Assembly: GCA_016931085.1 (NCBI GenBank)
Contig: JAFGFO010000480.1
Coordinates: forward strand, 1 to 19,425
DNA: 19,425 nt
Reading direction: 5' to 3'
Origin: Thermoflexales bacterium
GTDB taxonomy: Bacteria > Chloroflexota > Anaerolineae > Fen-1058
The position numbers and the translations under genes are program-made. Positions 13,302 to 19,425 of the stretch are shown in pieces; the first letter of the stretch is position 1; each line of letters begins with the position of its first letter. The notes under the pieces were generated by a model that was given only the letters and a program-made list of their open reading frames with translations, ran no database searches and was not told the DNA's origin.

Positions 13302-14393
13302 ATGGCCAAATACAAAATCGCGTGGCTGCCGGGAGACGGCATTGGCATGGACGTGAGCGAAGCGGCGCGCGTCGTGTTGGACCGGCTGGGATTCGACGCC
13401 GAGTACATTCACGGCGATATCGGCTGGGAGTTTTGGCGCCAGGAAGGGGAGCCATTGCCCCAACGCACCCTGGACATGATGAAAGAGACCGACTGCGCCT
13501 TCTTTGGCGCCATCACCTCCAAGGGCAAAGACGTGGCCGACAAGGAACTGGCCCCTGGCCTGCAAGGCAAGGGCTGTGTCTATCGCAGCCCCATCGTGCG
13601 CATGCGCCAAGTGCTGGATCTGTACATCTGCCTGCGCCCGTGCAAGGCGTACGGCGGCAACCCGTTGAATTATAAAGACGGCATCGACCTGGTCGTCTTT
13701 CGTGAAAATACGGAGGGCATGTACATCGGGGTCGAGTACGAGCGCGTGCCGGAAGCGTTCTACACCGTCAAGGGCATGGAAAAAATCGTCCGAGACGCTG
13801 CCATTTCCCTGCGAGCCGTCACACCGGCCGGATCGGAGCGGATCGTGCGCGCCGCGTTCGAGTATGCCAAAAAGCACGGGCGCAAAAAGGTCACGGCGGT
13901 GCACAAGGCCAACGTCCTGCGCCAAACCGACGGCGTGTTTATGGCTGCCGCCCGCAAGGTGGCCGCCGAGTATGCCGGCATCGCCTTCGACGACGCCAAC
14001 ATCGACGCCATGGGCATGTGGCTGCTCAAGAATCCGTTCAACTATGACGTGCTCGTCACCACCAACCTTTTTGGCGACATCATCTCTGACCTGTGCGCCC
14101 AGATGGTGGGTGGCCTGGGCTTTGGGTGCAGCGGGAACATTGGCCTCGATTACGCCGTGTTTGAACCCACCCACGGCTCCGCGCCCAAGTACGCCGGCCA
14201 ATACAAGGTCAACCCGATTGCCACCATCCTGGCGGCCAAGATGATGCTGGACTGGCTGGGCGAAAGCGACAAGGCTGCCCAACTCGAAGGGGCCGTGGCA
14301 ACCGTGTTGGCCGAAGGCAAAGTGAGGACGTACGACATGGGCGGCTCGGCCAGCACACGCGACATGGCAGCCGCTGTCGCCAGCAAGCTCTAG
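13302..14393 (+). CDS. isocitrate/isopropylmalate dehydrogenase family, NADP-type motif
   Basis: This 363-aa enzyme oxidatively decarboxylates a 2-hydroxy-3-carboxy acid. Visible motifs are Tyr 141 in ENTEGMYIG, Lys 202 in HKAN, and metal ligands Asp 235, Asp 259 and Asp 263 in TTNLFGDIISD. HGSAPKYAGQYKVNP carries the Lys 296-Tyr 297 and Val 303 pattern of NADP-dependent E. coli Icd, not the Asp-Ile of NAD enzymes. The substrate loop SPIVRMRQVLDLY keeps Ser 96 and Arg 102 of isocitrate dehydrogenase (Ser 113, Arg 119), but Asn 115 is replaced by Ile 98, so isocitrate is likely rather than proven. TTNLFGDI and its surroundings resemble homoisocitrate and isopropylmalate enzymes. It is the last gene of the cluster, with AAAGGAG before the start. 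Confidence 0.82.
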   Translation: MAKYKIAWLPGDGIGMDVSEAARVVLDRLGFDAEYIHGDIGWEFWRQEGEPLPQRTLDMMKETDCAFFGAITSKGKDVADKELAPGLQGKGCVYRSPIVRMRQVLDLYICLRPCKAYGGNPLNYKDGIDLVVFRENTEGMYIGVEYERVPEAFYTVKGMEKIVRDAAISLRAVTPAGSERIVRAAFEYAKKHGRKKVTAVHKANVLRQTDGVFMAAARKVAAEYAGIAFDDANIDAMGMWLLKNPFNYDVLVTTNLFGDIISDLCAQMVGGLGFGCSGNIGLDYAVFEPTHGSAPKYAGQYKVNPIATILAAKMMLDWLGESDKAAQLEGAVATVLAEGKVRTYDMGGSASTRDMAAAVASKL

Positions 14394-14426
14394 AACCAGG
14401 TTCTTAACGACGTTGTTGCCGCTGGC

Positions 14427-15782
14427 TTAACGCAAGCTCGCGTCGGCGGGCAAGCCCGGCTTGAGCGCATGGTCGGGATTGGCGATATGTACCTTGACGG
14501 CGAACACCAGATTGACTCGCTCTTCTTGGGTCTGAACGTTGCGCGGTGTGAATTCAGCCTGGCCGGCGATGCTGGCAACCTGCCCGCTGAACACGCGGGA
14601 TGGGAATGAATCCACCCGTACGTCTACGACCTGCCCCACCTTGACCTGCCCGATGCGATTTTGGGGGATGTAAACGACCAGGGTCACCTGGTCCAGGTTA
14701 GCAATCGTGAGGATGGGCGCGCCAGCCGTGATGGCCTCGCCCGCCTGGTTGTTGCGGGCAGTCACGATACCATCCAAGGGAGCTATGAGTGTGAGCTGGG
14801 CGATCTGGGTGTCAACCAGGTGCAACGCAGCCAGAGCCTGGCTCACCTGTGACTGGGCGACATCCACTTGTTCGGCTGTAGATCCGGCCTCCAGGTCATC
14901 TAACGCGGCCTGCGCCAAGTCTACCTGGGCCTGCGCCAGTTGGGCTTGCATCTGGGCCTGGTGGAGCTGCGCCTGGAGCGCCAGCGGCTTGGCGCGGCTG
15001 TCCAGCAGTACGTTGACGTATCTTTGTGCACCGTTCGCTTCGGCCTGCGCCTGCGTCAGCGCCGCCTGAGATGCCTGCAATTGCAAGTCCCAGGTGCGCT
15101 TTACGGCACCTCCCTGTTCGGCAAAGACATTGTACTTGAGCTGCGTCTCGGCCAGATCGGCCTTAGCCATTTCCACGTTTTGCTTGGCCAAGCGCACCTG
15201 GGTTTGCGCCGCGCTGATCTCCGCATCCAGCGACAGCGGCTTGCTAATAGCCTCTTGAGCATGGATAACTGCCAAGGCTGCCCCATCGCGTTCGGCCTCG
15301 GCCTTGGACAGCGCCGCTTTGACCGCGGCGATTTCTTCTGGGCGTGCGCCAGCCCGCACGCGTGCCAGGTTGGCATTGGCGGCCGCCAAGCCTGCTTCGG
15401 CCTCCAGGCGTTGATTCTGGAGCACGGTGACATCTAGGCGAAGCAACACATCGCCGGCATGCACCGCATCGCCCCGGTCTACCAGCATCTCGGCAATCTG
15501 GCCAGACGTTTCCGAGGCTATACTCACTTGCGCACCTTCGATAAAGCCCGAGGCGACGAGGGGATTGTCAGCCTGGGCGCTGCTGCACGCAGCCAACAAG
15601 CCAAGCAGCATCAGAACCACAAAGGACACCACGCCTAGCGGCCCGCCGCCGCGCAGCGGCGGACACGGGCAAAGCACAAAGGGAATCCTGGCAACCCAAC
15701 TTTGGCTATGTTGATAAAACACGTGAGCGTCCGCCTCCGAGCGGCTCGCACCTGAGACCTTCAAGCTGTAACCTGAAACCAT
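14427..15782 (-). CDS. HlyD-family adaptor lipoprotein of an ABC exporter (adaptor 2)
   Basis: This protein of up to 451 aa is a membrane fusion protein: a half-lipoyl motif around SGFIEGAQVSIASETSGQIA, a long Ala/Gln/Glu-rich coiled coil, a second half-lipoyl segment (LIAPLDGIVTARNNQAGE) and a C-terminal beta-barrel ending in NPDHALKPGLPADASL. It is a tandem paralogue of the upstream gene; both share TPRNVQTQ-ERVN. A lipobox LLAAC puts the lipidated Cys at 66 of the long form. The start is uncertain. ATG 15782 lies directly after the previous stop but gives a 50-residue, repeat-like N-terminus. GTG 15632 would give a compact signal peptide (VVSFVVLMLLGLLAAC) without a clear ribosome site. 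Part of this signal is encoded by a dispersed repeat. Confidence 0.8.
   Translation of the reverse strand: MVSGYSLKVSGASRSEADAHVFYQHSQSWVARIPFVLCPCPPLRGGGPLGVVSFVVLMLLGLLAACSSAQADNPLVASGFIEGAQVSIASETSGQIAEMLVDRGDAVHAGDVLLRLDVTVLQNQRLEAEAGLAAANANLARVRAGARPEEIAAVKAALSKAEAERDGAALAVIHAQEAISKPLSLDAEISAAQTQVRLAKQNVEMAKADLAETQLKYNVFAEQGGAVKRTWDLQLQASQAALTQAQAEANGAQRYVNVLLDSRAKPLALQAQLHQAQMQAQLAQAQVDLAQAALDDLEAGSTAEQVDVAQSQVSQALAALHLVDTQIAQLTLIAPLDGIVTARNNQAGEAITAGAPILTIANLDQVTLVVYIPQNRIGQVKVGQVVDVRVDSFPSRVFSGQVASIAGQAEFTPRNVQTQEERVNLVFAVKVHIANPDHALKPGLPADASLR
15616..15683. repeat. ACCACAAAGGACAC-family repeat inside a signal-peptide region
   Basis: ACCACAAAGGACAC at 15616-15629 and GGACACGGGCAAAGCACAAA at 15661-15680 correspond to the two parts of the repeat at 11424-11520 read on the minus strand, with a different GC-rich centre containing CCGCCGC/GCGGCGG arms. 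Read on the minus strand, the right edge encodes VSFVV of the adaptor 2 signal peptide. Confidence 0.55.
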
Positions 15783-15785
15783 CTT

Positions 15786-17150
15786 TCACTCTTCCTGTGT
15801 CAGAATAACGGCGTCGGCGGGCGTGCCGGGTTTGAGCGCCTGATCTGGGTTGGGAACGCGCAGCTCCACGCCAAAGACCATGTTCACACGCTCGGCTTGG
15901 GTCTGGACGTTGCGCGGGGTAAACTCGGCTTGCTGGGCGATAGCCACAACGCGGCCCGTGAACGGACGGCCTGGGAAACTATCCGAGCTGACCTGGACAA
16001 GCTGGGCGATGGTGACCTGGCCCAGCTTGTCCTCTGGGATGTAGACCGTCAGCTTGACCTCGTCCAGATTGCCCACTTTGAGCATAGTCGCCCCTGGCAT
16101 GGCCAATTCGCCTGAGTGGATATTGGCCTCGAGCACCACCCCACCCACAGGCGTGGTGATGGTCAGTTTGTCGCGCAGCGCTAGCAGCGTATCTAGTCCA
16201 GCCTGGGCCTGCCCCACCTGCGCTTGGGCGATGGCAATCTCTTGCGCAGTGGCACCTGCTTTCAAGGTGTCCAATTGAGCCTGGGCCACTTGCACAGCCG
16301 CCAAAGCCGACTCGTATTGCGTCCTGGCCGCATCTACCAAGGCGTCAGCTTGCTGGGGATCGTCACGCATGGCATAGAGATTGGCCAGCATCGCGCGCGC
16401 ACCGTCATATTGAGCTCCGGCCGCGTTGACGCCCACCCACGCTTTCCAATACTCGTTGGGGATGAGTTGAGCCTCCAGCGGCACACCCGGCATGGGCGGG
16501 CGCTCGGAGCGGGGCAACTTGCCCAACGCGGCCTCGGCCTTGGCCAGGGCGTCCATGCCCTTCCAGTATTCGTCGTGCGCGACCTCGGCGGCGTCCTTGA
16601 GCGCCACAGCCTGATCCAGCGCGGCCTTGCCGGCGGCGACTTGTGTCCGCGCCTGGACAATTTGCGCCTCCAGTTGTTGGGGGGCATCGCGCATAGCTAT
16701 CGCGTCCTGCCAGCCTTGGTAGGTACCCTCGCGAGCCGCCAGGGCCAGGGCCAGGGCCGCCTGCGCCTGGCGAATTTGTCCCGGGCGCGCCCCGGCGCGC
16801 GCCTGGGCCGCCTCAATCATGGCGGTGGCCAACGCCGCCTGGGCCGCCTCAATCTGGGCTGCCAGCAGCGCATCCTCCAGGCGCGCCAATACCTGCCCGG
16901 CGCTCACATCGTCGCCTTCGGCCACCGTCAGCTCGGCCACACGGCCAGCCAGCACGGGCGCAATCTCTATTTCTTCAGCCTCAATAAAGCCCGAGCCGCT
17001 CAGGCCGGGCACCGGAGCTTGAGCCAAATCGAGCTGCTCAAGCGTCTGCTGCCAGACGGCCGGGTTGGCGGCAAAGTAGACCGCCGTGCCAGCCGCCCCA
17101 ATGGCGACTGCGGCGATGATGATGATCGGCACAATTCGTTCTCGTTTCAT
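15786..17150 (-). CDS. HlyD-family adaptor protein of an ABC exporter (adaptor 1)
   Basis: This 454-aa membrane fusion protein has an N-terminal anchor helix (about residues 7-26, IVPIIIIAAVAIGAAG) after MKRER, so it is membrane-anchored and not a lipoprotein. A half-lipoyl segment around FIEAEEIEIAPVLAGRVAEL follows, then a long coiled coil (roughly 100-330) with an unusual Pro-containing insert LPRSERPPMPGVP, a second lipoyl half (ITTPVGGVVLEANIHSGE) and a beta-barrel. It links an ABC-2 exporter to whatever lies outside the membrane. The start has GAGGTAAGGA before ATG. Adaptor 2 follows 3 nt after its stop. Two different adaptors may form a mixed tube. Confidence 0.85.
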   Translation of the reverse strand: MKRERIVPIIIIAAVAIGAAGTAVYFAANPAVWQQTLEQLDLAQAPVPGLSGSGFIEAEEIEIAPVLAGRVAELTVAEGDDVSAGQVLARLEDALLAAQIEAAQAALATAMIEAAQARAGARPGQIRQAQAALALALAAREGTYQGWQDAIAMRDAPQQLEAQIVQARTQVAAGKAALDQAVALKDAAEVAHDEYWKGMDALAKAEAALGKLPRSERPPMPGVPLEAQLIPNEYWKAWVGVNAAGAQYDGARAMLANLYAMRDDPQQADALVDAARTQYESALAAVQVAQAQLDTLKAGATAQEIAIAQAQVGQAQAGLDTLLALRDKLTITTPVGGVVLEANIHSGELAMPGATMLKVGNLDEVKLTVYIPEDKLGQVTIAQLVQVSSDSFPGRPFTGRVVAIAQQAEFTPRNVQTQAERVNMVFGVELRVPNPDQALKPGTPADAVILTQEE

Positions 17151-17176
17151 TCCTTACCTCTTGATTGCAGGCTGGG

Positions 17177-17223
17177 CGAAGGTCTGTGACCAAGCCCGAT
17201 TTTGCCTCGATCGGAGACCTTCG
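17177..17223 (-). other. stem-loop between the exporter ATPase and adaptor genes
   Basis: CGAAGGTCT (17177-17185) and AGACCTTCG (17215-17223) are perfect inverted 9-mers, and inside them CCGAT and ATCGG can also pair. The stem lies in the roughly 105-nt gap after the ATPase gene, so it may tune expression of the two adaptors. No T-run follows in the direction of transcription. Confidence 0.4.
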
Positions 17224-17255
17224 GCGAACAAGAAAATAAAAAAATCCGTGTCCCA

Positions 17256-18197
17256 TTAATGCATGCACGCGATGAACACGTCTTCCAAAGACGGCTCGAT
17301 GATGGCCATATCGCCTGGCTCGATATTCGCCTGGCGCAGCTCTGCGGCGATGGCATTCTGGTGCTGCTGCATATCGGATGCGACCACGTGCACCAGCGAG
17401 CCGTGCATCACCACGTCTTGCAGCGGCAGCTTGCCAGACTGGCGGGCGGCGCGCAGGATTTTGATCGCCTTAGCCGTATCGCTGGGGGCGATTTCCAGCA
17501 CCTGGCCGCGCATTGTGTCGCGCTTGATCTCTTCTGGCGGGCCGTAGGCAATCAACTGGCCACGCTGGATAAAGGCCAGGCGGTGGCAGTGTTCGGCCTC
17601 GTCCATGTAATGGGTCGTGACGAACACAGTGACCTGCTCGGCTACCAACTGGTACAGCAGGTCCCAAAAGGCTCGCCGAGAGACGGGGTCCACGCCAGCG
17701 GTAGGCTCGTCCAGAAAGACCAGCTCGGGCCGGTGCAAGATGGCCGCGCTGAGCGCCAGGCGCTGCCGCCATCCGCCCGAAAGCTCGCGGGTATGCATCC
17801 GCTCGCGGCCCTCTAGCTCGGCCATCTTGAGCGCCTCCCGGATGCGCTCCTGCAACACGTCGTTTCCCAATCCATACGCCTGGCCGTAAAACTCAAGATT
17901 CTGGAGCACCGTCAGATCGTTGTACAGGCTAAAACGCTGCGCCATGTAGCCCACGCGGGGGCGAATCTCTTCGGGGTGTTGGGATACCGGGACCCCAAGC
18001 ACTTGCACGGTGCCAGCGGTGGGCGGCACCAGGCCCAGCATCATGCGGATGGTGGTCGTTTTGCCCGAACCGTTTGGCCCCAGCAAGCCAAAGATCTCGC
18101 CGCGCCGCACCTCAAAGTCAATCCCGGCCACGGCCGTAAAATCCCCAAAGCGTTTAACCAGCCCTTGAGCACTAATCACCAGATGGTTCGTTTGCAT
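17256..18197 (-). CDS. ABC-2 exporter ATP-binding protein
   Basis: This 313-aa ATPase of the multidrug/YbhF/CcmA type has Walker A GPNGSGKTTT, Q-loop GYMAQRFSLYNDLT, signature LSGGWRQRL, Walker B LVFLDEPTAGVDP and switch His in VTTHYMDEAEH. A C-terminal extension after residue 230 ends in EPSLEDVFIA, the common tail of this group. E. coli YbhF carries two such domains; this protein has one. It begins 6 nt after the stop of the permease gene, with GAGGAT as ribosome site. The substrate is unknown; export of hydrophobic compounds or drugs is the usual role. Confidence 0.9.
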   Translation of the reverse strand: MQTNHLVISAQGLVKRFGDFTAVAGIDFEVRRGEIFGLLGPNGSGKTTTIRMMLGLVPPTAGTVQVLGVPVSQHPEEIRPRVGYMAQRFSLYNDLTVLQNLEFYGQAYGLGNDVLQERIREALKMAELEGRERMHTRELSGGWRQRLALSAAILHRPELVFLDEPTAGVDPVSRRAFWDLLYQLVAEQVTVFVTTHYMDEAEHCHRLAFIQRGQLIAYGPPEEIKRDTMRGQVLEIAPSDTAKAIKILRAARQSGKLPLQDVVMHGSLVHVVASDMQQHQNAIAAELRQANIEPGDMAIIEPSLEDVFIACMH

Positions 18198-18203
18198 GTA
18201 TCC

Positions 18204-19334
18204 TCAATTCAGCGCCCGGCGCACATAGCGCAGCGAGAAGGTGCCGATCACCAAGCCCAGCAGCGCCAGCGCCAGGATATTGGGCCACAGCACATCTAGC
18301 CCCGCGCCTTTGAGCAAAATGCCGCGCAGGATCGTCAACCAGTGATAGGCCGGCACGCCGTTCGCCAGCATCTGGAGAATTTTGGGCATAGACTCGACCG
18401 GGGCGGCGTAACCGGTGAACATAAAGTCCGTCATGCCCACCATCATCACCAGCAAAAAAGCCTGGTGCTGCGTGCGTGACATGACCGAAACGACCATGCC
18501 TTTGGCTAGCTCCACCAGCAAGTAGCCCAGCGCCAAGAGCATCAGCAAAATCAGCGAGCCTCTCACAGGCACTCCAAAGGCAAAGTGAACCATGCCCAAC
18601 ATGAGCACAAAGTCGGCCATGCCTATCAAAATGACGGGGATAGACTTGCCAATGATGATTTCTAGCGAAGAGAAGGGCATGACCAGCAGTTGCTCCAGCG
18701 TGCCCAGCTCACGCTCGCGCGAAAACGACAGCGCAGCAAACAGCAGCACGGTGAACTCGAGCATCAAGCCGAGTTCGGCGGGCGTGGTGTACAGCGCCTC
18801 GCTCAGCGCCTCGTTGAACCACACCCGCAGGCTGGGCGTGAATCCCTCCAATTCCGCAGGCCCCAGCCCCATCCGGCGCAGCGCGACAGTTTGCCCAAAC
18901 GTGTCGATGACGCCCTCCACGGCGCGCTGGGCGGCTGTGGCCGGTGTGCTCTCGGTGCCGTTCAGATAGACGGCCAGGGCCGGCTGGCCCGTGCGCGACG
19001 TCATTTGGCTATCGAAGCCTGGCGGAATGATGATGGCGACATTGATCTGTCCCTGTTCAAAGGCGTTTTGGATAACTGCCAGATTAGTCGCCTCGGTCTC
19101 GAATGCAAAGGTACCCGTGTTCTCCATTGCCGTGATGACAGCGCGGCTGGCAGCACTGCGGTCTTGATCGTAGACCATCATCGGCAGGTTGGTGATCGGG
19201 CGCGAGGTAGCCCAACCGACCATCAACAGCTCGATCACGCCGCCGACCAGCATAAAGGCCGGCATCCACCAGTCGTTGATGAGATGGATGAATTCTTTGA
19301 TCGCAAGTGCCCAGATTCGCTTGAACATCGTCAC
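18204..19334 (-). CDS. ABC-2 type exporter permease (YbhS/YbhR-like)
   Basis: This 376-aa membrane protein has one N-terminal helix (about 23-43), a large extracytoplasmic domain (about 45-175, starting ITNLPMMVYDQDRS and including NVAIIIPPGFD), and about five helices in the second half, with FSRERELGTLEQLLVMPFS between the first two. This is the classical ABC2_membrane_3 layout. The ELGTLEQLL motif is the coupling region of the family. It is the first gene of the minus-strand operon, with GGTAGGTG before ATG. YbhFSR systems have two permeases; only one is seen here, so it is either a homodimer or the second lies beyond the right edge. Confidence 0.88.
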   Translation of the reverse strand: MTMFKRIWALAIKEFIHLINDWWMPAFMLVGGVIELLMVGWATSRPITNLPMMVYDQDRSAASRAVITAMENTGTFAFETEATNLAVIQNAFEQGQINVAIIIPPGFDSQMTSRTGQPALAVYLNGTESTPATAAQRAVEGVIDTFGQTVALRRMGLGPAELEGFTPSLRVWFNEALSEALYTTPAELGLMLEFTVLLFAALSFSRERELGTLEQLLVMPFSSLEIIIGKSIPVILIGMADFVLMLGMVHFAFGVPVRGSLILLMLLALGYLLVELAKGMVVSVMSRTQHQAFLLVMMVGMTDFMFTGYAAPVESMPKILQMLANGVPAYHWLTILRGILLKGAGLDVLWPNILALALLGLVIGTFSLRYVRRALN

Positions 19335-19359
19335 CTACCCTAGTATTACAACGAGACTT

Positions 19360-19390
19360 GTCATTCTGAGGCCGTAGGCCGAAGAATCTC
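19360..19390. repeat. CATTCTGAG/GAAGAATCTC dispersed repeat
   Basis: GTCATTCTGAG, a short GGCC-GTA-GGCC hairpin and GAAGAATCTC form a compact unit just upstream of the exporter operon. I recall similar CATTCTGAG...GAAGAATCT repeats in many bacterial genomes. Nothing else was recognised between the exporter start and the right edge; no confident promoter was found for this operon. Confidence 0.45.
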
Positions 19391-19425
19391 AGCCGTGTAA
19401 CAGCGAATTACACCTGGAAAACAGA

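Noticed and set aside
13275..14282. 335-codon minus-strand frame opposite the dehydrogenase
   Set aside because: It is a His/Val-rich shadow of a confirmed gene.
9441..14393. Leucine biosynthesis operon (LeuC, LeuD, LeuB)
   Set aside because: There is no isopropylmalate synthase, there are two isomerase pairs, the dehydrogenase has an NADP-type isocitrate motif, and citryl-CoA lyase-type genes are adjacent. Individual substrates remain unproven.
14392..14404. Palindrome AGAACC-A-GGTTCT at the convergent junction as terminator
   Set aside because: A one-base loop is too tight for a hairpin and no T-run follows; the 33-nt junction shows no clear terminator.

Overview
The window reads as a bacterial chromosome segment, probably from a Chloroflexota (Anaerolineae-like) genome. 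This is inference from the lipoprotein style (a Cys followed by an Ala/Pro-rich linker), GC-rich coding sequence, and short intergenic gaps filled with several families of small dispersed repeats. No rRNA, tRNA or phylogenetic marker is present to confirm it.

Region 1 (1-3443): a probable broken small gene on the minus strand, a well-formed promoter (TTGACA, 17 nt, TATGTT) and a long leader precede a CUT2-type sugar ABC importer. The importer consists of a lipoprotein binding protein, a single-domain ATPase and an RbsC-like permease. Region 2 (3569-5116) is a cytoplasmic GH43 glycosidase, so the first four genes form a (hemi)cellulose-sugar uptake and hydrolysis module.

Region 3 (5150-14393), on the same strand with mostly short gaps, is the most interesting part. 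Three genes occur in the same order as the domains of ATP-citrate lyase: an ATP-grasp acyl-CoA synthetase beta subunit, its alpha subunit, and a short citryl-CoA lyase-like citrate synthase homologue. The beta subunit carries an extra C-terminal eight-cysteine ferredoxin-like domain. An HD-domain protein, two complete aconitase/isopropylmalate-isomerase-type pairs (large and small subunit each), and an isocitrate-dehydrogenase-family enzyme with an NADP-type motif follow. The set could encode acetyl-CoA + oxaloacetate <-> citrate <-> isocitrate <-> 2-oxoglutarate (the citrate-cleavage arm of a reductive TCA cycle), or an analogous route on another tricarboxylate. The first isomerase pair has lost conserved residues in both subunits and may act on a different substrate.

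Region 4 (14427-19334), convergent on the minus strand, is a YbhFSR-like export operon transcribed as permease, ATPase, adaptor 1, adaptor 2. The two HlyD-type adaptors are tandem paralogues.

The gaps inside region 3 carry different repeats: REP/BIME-like hairpins starting with GTAG, a MITE-like inverted-repeat element next to a relic of a gene start, an ACCACAAAGGACAC family and a CACGAAT family. One ACCACAAAGGACAC copy has become part of the signal peptide of adaptor 2. No CRISPR array, tRNA, complete insertion sequence or origin was seen.
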